From Oxyruncus cristatus (lineage: Eukaryota; Chordata; Aves; Passeriformes; Cotingidae): 64,000 nucleotides of DNA. Shown in pieces: positions 1 to 14,200 of the stretch. Each line of letters starts with the position of its first letter. Positions within the stretch are counted from its first letter, which is position 1. Below the pieces are notes generated by a model that saw only the letters and a list, made by a program, of their open reading frames with translations, was not told the DNA's origin and did not search any database. The translations under genes were made by a program, and so were the position numbers. The DNA lies in contig VXAY01003830.1 in assembly GCA_013399855.1 (NCBI GenBank), positions 471,388-535,387 on the forward strand, written 5' to 3'.

Positions 1-1890
1 GAAAAGAGTGACTACAGAAAATACTAGTTCCTTCCTTGCTTTGATACTTCAGTGGTGTGTATTTGGAGTGCACAGGCGTATTCACATTGCAAGCCAAAGG
101 TACAGCTGCAGCTCACACGGGTTTTCCAAATTAGAAATAGACATTCAAGAGCAGACTGCTTTGTTCACTGTGGGTGGGTCATACTGCCACGGGCAGACTG
201 GTGCTGATGCCCAGGCTAACCAGTGTGGCATTAGCTGGGATAAGGCTACAGGAGCTGGAAGTTGCATGGACTGCAAAGATCTGACATCATATCTCTGGGT
301 TTTCTTCCAGGTTAGACTCTGGATGTCCATCCCACTGCCTGCTCTGGCATGCCTAGCTTGTAGGTTTAGTGAGTAGTTCCCCAAGTCCTAGTGATTTTTT
401 CTACTACATAATCCATGTGAGTAATTACTAAGGATACAATCCTCTGAAATTCAGAGCACCACCTATAAGCCACCATGCCTTCCTAGCTTTTGCTGACCCC
501 AGTGGTATCTGAGGACACTTGAGGCATGCCAAGGTTGTGCCATGCTTTCTGCTTCATGTCAGACATACCCTGGCCAAAGAAGTTTCTCAGGATCACAATG
601 TGGGCATACTTCACTGTAGTGGTGTATAAAAATGCCTATGGATTGTGGTTCCAGGTAGTAGCTGGATAAGTGTCACTCAGTTGTGCCTTTCATGGAGGCT
701 TTTTGTCCTGGTGCCACACGGAGTGGCAGAGTTAATGGCACCACTGAAACAAAACTGTTCCTGCAGGACACATCCGAACTGCACTATGAAGCTGTGACTG
801 TAGCACGGATGGGCCAGCTCGGCTCTCCACAGCTGTGGCTCACTGCTCAGGGATTTACCAAGGATTCTTAAGAATGTCAGCCCCATCCTGCTGCAGCTTA
901 TGCTGTTCATGGTACCCAAGCGGGCAACTTAAAGTTAGTTGAGGTGTGTCTCTCTGGGTGCAGACCGCCCACCAGACTGTAGCAGGGACAGCCCCATCAT
1001 GCCCACACAGGCAATCTGCAAAAGCAAACACCAGCCAAAAGCTTTTATCCGTGCTGGGGACCATTTCTGTTGCATTTTGGAGACATTTCTTAATATTTAA
1101 ATGGTTCAACCTGTGCAGCGTAAAACTATGTGGAAATAACTTGTCTGATTAGGGTTTTCCAGCCAGCAGTGAGTTACAATCTTGCAACTGGTTTTTATTT
1201 AGCAATATAAAGTGCAATGCCTACTCATTCTTGCGCATACGCACATGACAGGATTGACTGGAAGCGCTTTCTTTTCTCCATTCAAATTAAAAAAGTGGTA
1301 GTTGTGCAGTTTTACTGTCATCTGAGTTATCTTACCTGGAAAACACTGAAAAACTTAAAAAGTCTGATTTCTGGTGTGCTAAATCATCATAATTGCATTT
1401 AAACTTCTACTTGAGGCTCTTTTCTGCATTTTAGTTAGAGATTCATTACTGGGGAACTTTTTTTTTTTTTTTTTTTACTGTACCTAGAACAGCTGGGAGA
1501 TAATGAAGAAGAGAAACAGCGGGAAAGTGGTGTGAGTGAAAGGAGAGGCTGGCAAGGCAAGTTGAAATCGGAAGCTAGTGGAATAAAACTAAGATCTATG
1601 AAAGGATATTGAAACTTGGGAAAGAACAATAAGAAAGATGGAAAATAACATGTACGTCTGGAGACTATCAGGGAGAAAGGGGAAGAAAAAGGGCAGAAAC
1701 TGTCTGTACAGCACATCCTTTCCTTGGGGGGAAGGCTGTTCTGCACTGCAAACTTGGCCTTCTGCTTGACACAGTTTGAAATAGCACATGTCGCTTTGTA
1801 TGAAGACATCTGTGTAAATAGAGCTGCTGTCTCCAGTGCCAACTCGGAATAGACTGCTTTCTGCTGCTGATTTACACATCTCTGTTCCAG
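1..1890 (+). other. LNX1: LNX1 intron (3' part), upstream of first exon in window
   Basis: The region precedes the acceptor tctgttccag at 1881-1890. I see no exon here that could encode the missing first half of PDZ1; that exon should be further upstream. A run of 19 T lies at 1458-1476. Short ORFs on both strands have no recognisable content. Confidence 0.7.
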
Positions 1891-2262
1891 GTAAATGGCA
1901 TGGACATCAAAAATGTGCCTCACAACTATGCCCTGTCAATCCTGAAACAACCCTGCCACGTGCTCCGACTGACGGTGCTCCGAGAGCAGAGGTACCGATG
2001 CCGAAACAGCGGACTTTCCCTTGATGCTCACTGCAATAGGGATGACAGTTTCCACGTTGTGCTGAACAAAAGCAGTCCAGATGAGCAGCTGGGAATAAAG
2101 CTGGTTCGCAAGGCCGACGAGCCGGGGGTATTTATTTTCAACTTGCTGGAAGGTGGCATGGCTGCCCGTGATGGACAGCTTCAGGAGAACGACCGGGTGT
2201 TGGCCATCAATGGGCATGACCATCGGTACGGCAGTCCAGAGAGTGCAGCCCAGCTGATACAG
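1891..2262 (+). CDS. LNX1: LNX1 exon: end of PDZ1 and most of PDZ2
   Basis: This 372-base exon (124 codons, phase 0 at both ends) follows acceptor ttccag and ends at ctgatacag|gtttgtc. It starts inside PDZ1 with [18 protein letters not shown], the second half of that domain, then carries a linker rich in R and C ([12 protein letters not shown]), then PDZ2. In PDZ2 the carboxylate-binding loop reads EQLGIKL, followed by the core [17 protein letters not shown] and [11 protein letters not shown], and the helix ESAAQLIQ that lines the peptide groove. The last PDZ2 strand is supplied by the next exon. Unlike PDZ3 and PDZ4, no intron interrupts PDZ2 before the VLAING segment. Confidence 0.95.
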
Positions 2263-5200
2263 GTTTGTCATCACCACCTTGACCATGGTTTTTGTACTGT
2301 GCGAAAAACAAGCAGTGTGTTTTCACCATCCATTGCAAAGCAGGGCTAAACATTTGAGTTTGTGTATTTGGAGGAGGGAAGGAGACATTCAAGCTTGGAT
2401 GGGAACTTACTCCTGTAAAAGCTCCTTGTTTTCACTGTGGCTTCAAGGGTGAATGTGGGCATGGACTCTCATGTCTCGGGTAGTGGTGCCTGCTACCATC
2501 GGGCTTTGGAACGTACAGATCACCGTAAACATCTGTATCCTGAGCATCACCAAAGCGTGATGCCATCTGCCAGTAGGTGTGCCAACCTGCACCCTGGAAG
2601 CACTGGGTCCAGCAGGATCCTAACTCCTCCAGCTCAGGAGGAGTCACAGTGCTCTCCAGTGCAGCCCTGGAGCAAACCAGAGTAGCCTACGGCAATGGAT
2701 GTGTTTTATGACTGAAGGTAGTCCGTTCCTTATTGGTATTTCTTACCTAAATCCAGCATATGGAAATCCGGATGTTTTTGAAAAACGGATTTGTAGCTGT
2801 AGTTTTTATAAATCTCTGTTTAGATGCTTGTGAAGAACTAAATGAACGCCTCTGCAATGCACTAAGCAGTCTTAACACAAAACTGTCATAAAAAAAAAAA
2901 AGGAAGCCTGTGCATTTCTTAGCTACAAAATAAGTCAGCTTCTGCCTTATTTCCCCTCCAGAACCATTTTCATTTGTTTTCTTTGTTTACAGACTGGGGT
3001 TTTTTTTTTGAAAACTTCAACATAAAAAACAAAGCCAAGAATCTTTTGTTGCTTTTATCTCATATTTATAGCACTTATTATACTTGTGCATTTTTAAGTT
3101 TCATTTGGAGGCATTTAGAGTGTTCACATATTGAAGAATTTCATGGGCTTCAATAAAAAGATGTCAAATCAGGCTGGCTGCTTCCCCTTTTCTGACAGGT
3201 ATAATCAGGGTAATGTAAGTCGGACTGAAAGAAGCATTCAAATGCATTCATTTTGTGGAAAGGATTCTCTGTTAGCATAGATTCACAGTTGGTTGTAGAC
3301 AACTTTTATTAAGAAGTTTATAGCTTAGGTAAAGAAAATGTCATCCCCTTGCATAATGCCAGTTGTTGAAATTCTGGTCCAGCATCTTTCTGGATTACCT
3401 TATGTAGCTCACTAACTGGGAGCAGAAGGCAAAAGGGGAAGGGTTTAAATTCTCTGAGGGCAACAAGTCTGGAATGAAAAACTTTCTAAAAAAATGGTAT
3501 TCTTAGAACAGTTCTTTATGGCTACAAAACAAGGCAAAACAAGGCTTCATAAGCAAAAAACACATGCAGGCTACAGATGAAATGGAAAAAATTACTAACG
3601 AAAAAACCATTCGCATACAAGTGTTTAAAAACGCAACTAAGCCCTTATTGGGCTCCCAAGAGTGGATGTTATTTATAATAATGCTTGAAATGCACACCAG
3701 TTCCTGGGAATTTAAACATACCCATCAAAGGGGAGATTCAGATTTCCAAACAGCCAAGATTACATTGCATTGGTCTGAGCTCTATGAATCACAGTTGTCT
3801 AATGCAAAATTCCCAGAACCTGTGTCTTTTTTGTCATGTTTTTTCGTCAATTGTCATTTGCCTTTCCTGTTTCCATGTTATGCCAGAGAAAAAACGTTAC
3901 ACTGAAGCCACAAATGTTTTGCATTTGCTTCTTACACGAAGGGATATTTCACTGTGTCCTCTGATTTCTCAACAGCAACCTGGCTGTTGAGACCTGAGTG
4001 TGCCACTTGCAGTACGTTGAGGTCTTCTGATTTGTGGTGGTGGAAGCTACAAATACGCCATTGGTTTCTTTAAAGACAGAACTAACATTCATTAAAAGGT
4101 GGTGGCTTGTTGGACTAAGCACAACTGGAAGAACATCAGATTTCTGTGGAATCTGATGGTTTTGACTTTTAAATAATGAATAATTGAGACAAATCTTATT
4201 CATCAGGCCTATAACAATTCTACATTAGCATGTGTGAGGCGGTTTTTAATCAGTAGATTAGGTGTCTGGCTGTTTATAAGCTCAGTCACAAGAACTGAAA
4301 TGAAGAAAACGTGTAAGTGCTAATTAGGAACGTGCACACATCGTAACACTTGGGAGTTTGCTGCTTCCCGTTTGTCACATCATCTTTAGTCATGGCCTTG
4401 TGTCAGAAGTGGCACTTTTAATCTAAATAACATGACATTCCACATCTGTTTTCCATAAGAGTGACAAGAAAAGGAACAATGTAACAGGTCAGTGGGTACT
4501 CGTGTGAGCACATCAAGCCAAGCTGCATGGGTTGAGCCAAACTTTACTGACCCCAGATGTTACCCTCATCTCTCCCTCTTTCCCTCACCACAATTCGGAG
4601 CAGCTGTGGTGGACTCATGAGCCCCTCTTCATCACAACAACTGCGTCTGACAAGCAGGTTGTGATGTGGAGTGTATCCACGTTCCATCGTCCCTGTGAGA
4701 GATGGGGCAACTTCTGCTGGGAGCAGCACTGCTTCCGCTTTTCAAAATGCAGTTGCCTACTACATGCTCAGAAGTTGTCACCGTGTCTCTGCTTGATTTG
4801 CTTTGGCTGTAATGCAGATTTCAATTGTAGTAGATTGTTTCAGCTACTACTTGCACTCGGTCTTAAAGCTAACCTCATTTCTTTAATTCTTGATTCAGCA
4901 TAAAATACAGAAAAAGAATTGTATAAAAAGCAAGAGGTAAGAGAGAGAGAGAGGGATCAGAATGAGTCAGTAATGAATATTCTGATCGGTAGAAATATTA
5001 ATGGCTTTTTATTTATACATAAATACAAAAGCTGGTCTTGTTGTTTGGATAACTTTTTAAAACACTCTGGACTTCTGAGAAACTACTCGACTGACCTGGA
5101 GACAAATGTGATATTGCAACAGAGATTCTTGTTGAACTTCTGCTAGTTGTTCTATGAGAATTAATCACATTTACAGCCTTTCTCTAAATAACCGACTTTG

Positions 5201-8200
5201 AGGCTTACCATGTGGCAGCAGATGAGTTTTGAAAAGAAGTTGCATTAAGGTGAACTTGTTAATTTTAGAGACAACTGGATTTTCATGGTGGCCACATGCC
5301 CTTGGAAAGTTTAAGCTTGTATTTTTCAGTTCCATCTGAATCATATTACAAACTAGGGATCAGGTTGGTTTCCTTTCTGACAAGATACAACATTCTGCTT
5401 TTGGGTACCAGTTGAGTCCAGAGTCCTCAAATTAATATTCCATAAAAACAGGTCTGGTAAAAAAATTCAGAGAGTTATTTTGAAATACATGTGTATGCAT
5501 CAAATGATATATTATGATGCTGTGGAGATTTGAGTTTCTGGTGAAAAAAATAGTATTCCCCAAGATATTGGGAAAGCAACAAAGTGCACATTTTTTACTT
5601 TATTGGAACAAGCATGGCCTGAACGTGCATATTTCAGGCCTGAAGTTGGAGATTTAGGAGAAATAGATTGCTTTTTCATAACTAAAGTGACATTTTTCGA
5701 AAGCTTTTTTTTGCTCTCGGCTACTGCTTTTGAATTCAGCTCCGGAAAAGACAAACCAAGCTACAAAACCCAAAATCCCAGAGGCTTCCTCTGGCTTCTG
5801 TCAGTTGTCTGTGGGAGATTTGATTTCAACAGTGCAACTGGATCTGGGTTTGGTTTCCAGCTGCTTGCTCAATGCCATCTCTCCTTGGAGCTTCTCCCCA
5901 GAGAACAGGGCACGTTTCTGTGCCAGCGAGCAAGCCAGGAGGTCTGATGCCTCCGGGGCTGTGGGACCAACAAGCTCTGCAACTGCAGCCCCAGGGGGAT
6001 CAGACCTCCAGATGTGCTTGTGGGGGGGCCCCACGCTCCATGCTGAGCAGTCCCTCAGGTATAACCTGAGAGCAAGCAGGCAGGAGTCTCTCTGGAAATT
6101 GGTCCTTAAGAGCCCCTCCTGCCTGGCACAACACCAAGGTCTTTAGCCTAGAGAGGAGATTAGAGGATTAATTTTTACATCCTCTGAGTATGCTTCTATA
6201 GCATTGAGGTTATTTCTACACTGCTCTTCATTTTAGTTCAGTATGTTGATTTGCCCCTAAGGCAGACTTCTATGATTTACCCAGCTAAACCCCACTCTTC
6301 TCAGCTTTATCTTTGTGTCGCTGTTGTTTTGGACAGATTTATGTGAGTCTTACTGAGGGGTGAATAAAGCCATTTGCTCCTAGGGATACAGTGCTGGTTA
6401 AATATGAGGGAAAAAAAAGCCACCTGTACACAGAATCAACACTAATATCAGGGGCACATAGAGCACCCATAAATAACACACAAACATAACTCAGTAGAAG
6501 CACTACAGCATCTCTCAGTATTATGACTGCATTGTGCAAAAAGGCCTAAAAGCACTTTGAGCTTGGGTTAATTGTTTTTGAAGCTATTCTTCCAAGAATA
6601 AACTCCATTACTCTGTGTGCTTCCTTGTGCCCTCCCTCTTTCTCTGTGCTCTAGTGCAGTACAATTTTATTTCTCTAAATGGTTGCACATTTATTTCAAG
6701 TTTTCTTATATTTGTCACACTCATTGCATGCAGGTGAACTCAGTTTCATTGTTTAGTCCCCACTTCCACCAGCCAAGGCTTAAGCACGTGCATCATTTCA
6801 GGGTTAATTTCGGGCATCTTTCCCCAGCTTTCCTGTCTGTCAGGCAGCAGCAGCTCTGGTTGTCTGTCTGTCTGGCTGTCTCTCTCTACACTGTAGCAGG
6901 CACATGCTGCTTTACAGTGGTGTACACAGGTGTGTGTGAGAGCTGTGGTGCACTGTGGTGGTTCACCACCTCCAGCCAAATTTGGGGCAGATAGGAGGAA
7001 AGAGTTTTTTTGACTTAACACCAGATTTTCAAGAGAAACATTAAGTGCCTGGCAGTAAACTTTTATGAACTTTATTGACCTGAACTGATGTTACTGCTTC
7101 ATGTCATTGCAACATTAGTGGGAAATCCAAACCACGCTTTAATGGTACCCACATTTCATGAACTCTGTGGGGCTGAGGTGCAGGGGTTTATTGACTAGGG
7201 CAGTGCGATTCACACTGTGCCTCCTCCCACAGGCCAGCGAGAAGCAGGTCCACTTCGTCGTGTCGCGGCAGACCCGGCAGCAGACCCCGGACATCTTGCA
7301 GGAGACGGGCTGGAGTTACAGTGGCAGTGGCCCCCAGCCCTGTCCCTCCGAGAGAAGCAACCCCAGCAAGGTGAGGGCACGGGCACTCGTGTGGCTTCTC
7401 TGCCATCTGTGGGACAGGGGAATGGGAGGGCAGCTAGTGTTTTCGTGTCTCAGGGTGTTGTCCCTGGTTTCTGTCACCAGAAGAACATGTCTTACTTTGC
7501 AATGGAAACATAAAAGCTGTGCTCCTCATTATTTATCCACTGGTTGTGCCCTGGCTCTGCCTGAGGTGGGGAGGGAAGGAGAAGACAATGGGCAGTGGTG
7601 GGTCAGGGGTTGATGTGCACATAGCATCCTGGCCATGGGCATGGACCTGGCCAACGATGTGAGCCAGCACATCAACACACTCCAACAAACAGAAGAGGTT
7701 TATCTAAAGTTTCTTCATCTGAAACAAAGTCTTCAGACAAAAACCTTTCATGTGCTGACCTGAAAGATTCACATAAGCTGCTTGAAAATTATGGTAATTA
7801 CTAGTCTATTGCTCATTTATTAAGGTACCCTTGCCTTGACGTGGCTGGCGGCTTGGTGGCAGACAGCAGCTGTGGTCTCCCTGGCTGCTTCAAGCCTGCT
7901 GACTTTCTGGGGAGCTTTGGACCCAAAGTGTTGGTTCTGCTTTGGCAGCAGCTGGAACTCACACGGTATGAGGGCTGTGAGTGCTGACAGTGCACAGCAT
8001 GGCTGGACCCAACCCAGGGACACAGCACAGCACAGCCATCTCGCCTGGATATGGCTCTGGTTACCAAACTGTCCCTCCAGCTGCTCCTGTGTACCTGGTT
8101 ACGTGTGCTCAGTGCATTTAAACTCACAATATGCCCTCTGCATAAGGCAGAGAGAGGCTGAAGGTTAAACATATATGGTTTTAAAGTAGAAACCAGTGTA

Positions 8201-11200
8201 GCTAGAGCTTTGAAAATACATTTTATGAGTTTACTCAGTGTTATTCTTTGCACTTTAGGCATATGAGGCATGTCCTTGCAGGAACTGAATTTGTTTATTT
8301 CACTGAATTTAAAGTCACATGCCTGGCTGATTTGCATTAATTGCTCTGTGTGTCACCGCCTGTGCAAACCCATGCAAGTTTGACCCTGGCCACTCGTGCC
8401 AGGGGTGCATCAGGGAGGTAGACAGGCAGGGCTTAAATTCATTCTACCTGATGGGCAGCCAATTCTGTCCTTAAAGGGACCTTTGGACCAGATATTGGGT
8501 GCACAGCTGTCACCACGGAGGCAAGTCTAGCTCTGGATTTCCAAATGTTAAAAGACACCTGTTTTTGCAGACTTTTTAAAAACTACATTATTCAGTGTTT
8601 TCATGAGTTAAAAATGCTAGTGCATATTTATCTTTAGCTTTCCTTTTCCATGAAGTCCCAATCACAGCCCTTGTTTGGTAGGACTGGATCAGCAGGAGTG
8701 AAACCAGAGAGCGGAGTCAATGCTCAGTAGCTACTACCGGGTAGCAAGAAGTGCCCAACTAATCATGCATCTGCAAGGCATTATTTCCTAATGAAGTAAT
8801 GATGTCCTTAGGGAGATACATGTAGGAAAGCAATTAGCTTGTATTGCTACTGTATGATTTCTGTGGAAGCTCCAAGCACCTGTTAGTTCTACCATGTTGA
8901 TCCAATTAATTGATGCCACATGGGATTATTTGGGAAGATGATTTGTCTTCCATAAATGGCCTGAGTTTCTCATTTTCTTGTCCTGTGCTGAGAGGTGTTA
9001 TATGGGAGTTCTTGGTAAATCTAACATGATTTTGGGTAGCTGTGAGATTGGAGGCGCAACGTTGACTTTGCAACAGCCCTTTGAAGACTAATGACTAAGG
9101 GTTTTAAAGACTGATGAATTATCTTCTGTTGGATAGGCCACGGCTTTTAGGGGAATTTCCAGTTTACCACAAGAGATGAGTACTACGTAAGTACATGAGT
9201 GGGTGTGCTGCTGTGGCCTTCTGTTCAGTGCCACCATTTGGGCACTTTCCAGAGAAGATCGCTGCCAAAAAAAGAAAATTCTGAGCTGTTTCTATCTCCC
9301 TTTAGCTTTGTGTGTGTGCAGTGGAGGGCTTATATCAGAGAAAATGCTCTGGCAGTAGATCAGGAGAGCAGTACCCCTGGTAGACACAATGAGCTTTAGG
9401 CACTGTGGGCTTTTGGTCTGTTACAAACATTAGTGGAGTGTTAGTTGCCCTTTTATAAGGCATGAATGTGTCAATTTGAATTTCTCATTAGTTTTTGCTG
9501 AAGGTTTAACTGATCATCATTTGTAATTCAAAATCATTAAACTGTAGGCTTTGGCACCCTTAAAATGTTACTTGTTTTCAGTAGACAGTGTCCTAATGCA
9601 GCACATGCTCCTGCCCAAAACCAAGGTAATGCTTGTTGGCTGGGCTTTATTGTCAGGAGAGTTTCCTGAGTGTGGTTTCATGAGCATGGTTTGATGAGTC
9701 TGCTACCTGCTGCCATCAGTGGGATTGCTTTATTAGGTGTGATTAATAGAGAGATTGCTAGCAGACTTGAATTCTGGTTAATTTTAAGGTGTATTTTATC
9801 CCCTGTGCTTACTTTAGGAGGTGATATAGGCAGTTCAGGAATGCTCTCTTTGAGGGAAACTGCTCTTGCTGTAGAACACGTATGTAAACATGGGCTGAAG
9901 TTGGCTCTCTATCCTTGGCTGTATTCAGCACCGAGAATAAATTCTAGCTTCTAGCAGTTGCCTGGCTCATACAACGAACGGCTCAGGAACTTTTGGCCAA
10001 GATGTTGGCCTCCTGACAGCCTGCCTCCATCTGTAAGCCGTGAGGAGGCGGCTCTCTTTCAGGCCAGTGGCAACCAGCCATGCGGCCCACGAGGCGCTGC
10101 ATTAAGAGGAGGACGTTGTGACCATGTCCTTCTCCGGTGGCAGTGATGCAGGGTGTATGGTGTGCCAAGAGATTGGTCCTGCACAGGGTTTCAGCGATCT
10201 GTTTTCCTGTGTACAGAGATAGGGGAAGCACAGCCCAAACTTCTGGCTGCTGCCTGGATTCAGAAAAGAGGAGATGTCAGAAACACTTTCTTGTGCAGCT
10301 GAGGTTGCAAAGCCAGGCTGTAATGCATAAACAGGCCAAATTCAGTTCCTTTGAAGTCACTGGGAGCTTTGCCATTAATTAAATAGCACTTGTTTTTAAT
10401 TGGAACTGTTTTCTTACTCTTTTCTAACAAATCATCCAGTACTTAAAGCAAAGAAAATGTTGCTCAAGCGGGCAATGTTTCCTGACCATATGAGCAGGTC
10501 AAGTACTTCAGGTGAAGTACATTGTCCAAACAGACATAGCTACGTCTTTTGCCTGCAAGACACGTGTCATAGCTTTGATGTTGTGATAATCTGCTGTAAA
10601 TATTTATTGTCCAGTAAATATATAGAAAAGGGGAAAAAAATAAAAAGAGGAGGAGATGAACTGTTATGTTTTTCTTCTCCTGACCTCCAGGGTCACTTCA
10701 AAATGACAGAGAAGGACAATTGTTTAGAAGAGAATGAATTGAAATGCAGTCACTGATAAACACTGCCTTTTAACTGGTTTACTCACTATCAGTTGTACCT
10801 CCAAGCAAGCTCTACGTGTGTTTACTAAAAAAGGCTTTATGTTCCTTTCATCACTGCCTTTGTCTCAGTCAAGTCACCACAATTCCTTTCTATCTGCAAC
10901 CATGTAAAAAATTCTATGTGGGAGAATAGCTTCGAAGGAGAACTGGTCGTTCGTTCGTGGTTGAGCACATAAGTACTTGTACCTTTATAATTCTTCATTG
11001 AAATGTAACAGGGCAATTTGTTCCCAAGCACTGCTTTGAAATCTGTTTCTCTCTGTGCTGATTCCTCAAAAAATAGTGATAAACTAGATAATACTCTAAT
11101 GGTTTTGTTGTGTAAGATTTGATGGATAAGTAACAGGACTGCCCTGTCACTTGGAGCCCCAAGTAGAATTCCAATTTCATGTTTTGATACAAAATTTCAG

Positions 11201-14200
11201 ACTGCGGTTTTGTGAAAATTAGTAGTGCCCCTATCCCACATGCTTCAGAAAGTGGCCTTTTCCTGATGAAAAGCCAGTCCTTTCCAAGAGAAAAAGGACA
11301 TTTTTGCACAAACATGGATGAAACATTAAGTTCAGTTTTCATAAGGATAGAACTACTGTGTTTAAAACATTTACACCTTAAAGGCAAAGGTTAAAATTAT
11401 CTGGATCAGAACATTTATATTCTGAAGGTTTTAAAATCTTCAGAAATTTTCAGGTTCATTTGCAAGCCGTAAGCCCAATTACTCTGACACAGTGACTGTG
11501 TTCTGCATTGACCAGATCTGATATGTCCAAAAAAACCGTGTTTGCTTTTTGTCCTGGTGACTGAGAGAATTCCTCTTTCCCCTGAACTCTTTGCCTTTTT
11601 GTTCCTGGAGTTCTGTGGCAGCCACTATTCATCTGCTCAAGCATCTAGAGATCCTTTGCTAAGCTCCTGGACGGTCCCGTGTTTTGTGGGATCACAGAAA
11701 TCTTGATGTGGAGTTTGTTCCACCAAACATACCTTTAAAAACCCCGCAAATCCAAGACATAGACTGCCCTAGTCCTGTAAAGAATTCTTGCTGGAATCTT
11801 CCTTTGTCCATCATTGTCACTTAGGAAGACATTGTGGATTCATCTGCTCCACTTTCTGTGCTGCTGGCCCAGGAAACAAGGTGAAATGTCTTTGTGAGAT
11901 GTCAGATTTTTAAGAAGAGATTAATATGGCTTTGAGTTTTATAGATTATTTTTTTCATATTATGAATGTGAGGTCACACTTGTGAATGAGAAGGTGTTTT
12001 TTAAAAAACATTTGAAACATCTTTAGAAGTGTGCTATTATATCTACATATGAGTCTGGAATGGATGATTCTGTTCCTGCAAGAGAATCTGGGATTGTCAA
12101 GAGTAGATGCCAGGAGTATTGCTTATGAAATACTTCAGGAAAGCAAAGCAGTTAACACTTAAATCCAGACTTTTTTTGTCTTTTGAACTTTTCTGTAAGA
12201 ACTGAATGCACTGTAAACATGACATTCAGTTCACAGGTTTTGTTGGAGCTTGCATTGGTTCTCCATCCTCCAGCATCCTGTGGATCTGGAGGATGGAGAG
12301 GTTTCTCCCACACTCATACACTAGTTATGGCATGACCACAAGTGTGTATGTAATTTTTCCTGATCAGGGGGAGAAATATGGGGATGATTGTCCTCAGACA
12401 GTGGAGGTGGCCATCCCAAAGTGACCTTTTAAGTACGAGCACTGGGAGGATCACCCTGGAAGCTGCTGGCTGTTCACTGTAAATGCCCTTCTCTTTTCCT
12501 AAACAGAAACACTTGTTCCTCAAGTGTATTTCCACCCATAGCTTACACAGAAACACAGATATATGAAAGAGAAAATGAATATCTTCTATGTCCCAAATAA
12601 TTTTATTGCTTAAACCCAAGACAGTTACTTCTTACTAACTCTACAGATGATGCACAGACTGCAAGCAGTAAGATAAGAAGCATGACCTGATAGTCAAAGA
12701 TATCAGGACCACTAGTGATATTAATATAAAGAAATTTTTTTTTCTTTTTAAATCAGGTTCCTTATTTGCATTTCAAAGACCTGCTTGTATTAGCACTAAA
12801 GCAGTTCTGATTTTGGTGGGAGTAGTGCTTGATTTTAACTATTGAAGCACAGTTATCTTGGTGGTAGCTCTGACTCCACAGATGCCTAAGCCTCACAGAG
12901 AATCCTGCCTGCCATCAGGAAGTGTGGCAGGCATCTGGGAAGTGCTTTGGTGTTCCCTTGATGAGTATTTGTTTCGATAGAAAATGCCTAAGCTGTCATG
13001 GAGGTCACCATGCCCACTGTGTTTGTTGTTGCTGTTTCCTCCATCACAGAACACCCTTCACACTGTCACCTGTCACGAGAAGGTGGTGGCTGTCTGGAAA
13101 GATCACACAGAATCTCTGGGAATGACTGTAGCAGGCGGAGCATCTAACCGGGAGTGGGATTTGCCTATCTATGTGATAAGTGTGGAACCTGGAGGAGTTA
13201 TCAGCAGAGACAGCAGGATAAAAACAGGTAAAATGAGAGGATTTTGAAAGTCTGCTCTAAATCAAAGGCTTCTTTGGAAAAACAGAGGGATAGTGAAAGA
13301 GCATCACACCCTGGCATCTTCAGCCATCTTATAGATTTTGGGATGCATCAGGTTAGAGGATCTCAAGTCAGCTACCAGAAAAAGCTTAATATGCAGCAGT
13401 AACCATCTATGTGAAGTAGGATGTAGGAATATTCTGGTAGAAAAAAAATAAAAAGTTTTTCACAGGAAAATGAGTTTGCAGAACCTTCCCCTAACTACTG
13501 AGATATTCGTTTTACAACCTTCATGTTTTTAATGGAAATGTTTGTGCTTATTTGTCATTGCATTCGTGACTTTGAATGAAATATACAGGAGCAGAATTCC
13601 CATCATATATGAAGCAATATTAGTGCCTTGTGGCTCAACATCACATGAGGAAACATTGGCTTCATAACTCCATTTGGCTCCTGATACAACAGTGATAAAA
13701 TTAATAGTTTCCATCCCTCTGCATGAATAAGCCTTTAGAGTAAGATGAGAAACATTTTTTATCAGTTGGTTTTGTGGGAATAGGTGGGCAGTGGAGGAAT
13801 GATAAAACTCTCAGGTTTCAAGATGTTACATCTTCAAGAGCTTCAGTACCCTGCATCCAGCAACCACACAATTCACTTGCCCTTTATTCCCTGTGCTCAG
13901 CTTCAGCCTAGTCACTGCCTGGAAAGCTGGAGGGAAATTCTGAGTGTGAGGAAAGTGAAGGCACCCAAAAGTTGGGCAGAATAGCTGCAGCCCAGCTGGG
14001 CCCCACAAGCCTGGGTCTCAGTACCCAGCACTGGAACACATGGGAACCTCCCCTTTGTGTCTGCTCATCAAAACCCATGTGAGAACATGACAACAGGAGC
14101 AAAACAGCAGGTTTCCCCTTTCCTCCTGCTGGAAAATGACTGCCTCTCAGTGGGATACACTTTCCAAAAAATATTAATCATGAGGTAGCATAGAAAATTT

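Noticed and set aside
683..871. Plus-strand ORF as the missing LNX1 PDZ1 exon
   Set aside because: It has no carboxylate-binding loop or other PDZ residues, and no phase-0 donor joins it to the exon at 1891.
1435..1923. 162-codon minus-strand ORF
   Set aside because: It starts inside an LNX1 exon on the opposite strand and runs into the T19 tract; its Ser/Lys-rich end is low complexity, with no motif or splice support.
6054..6070. 7-base inverted repeat ctcaggt-ata-acctgag
   Set aside because: Short perfect repeats of this size are expected by chance in 64 kb; nothing nearby suggests function.
11685..11880. Possible degraded CR1 (gggatcacagaaatc...)
   Set aside because: Only a few words resemble the CR1 3' end and the order of blocks does not fit, so it cannot be supported.
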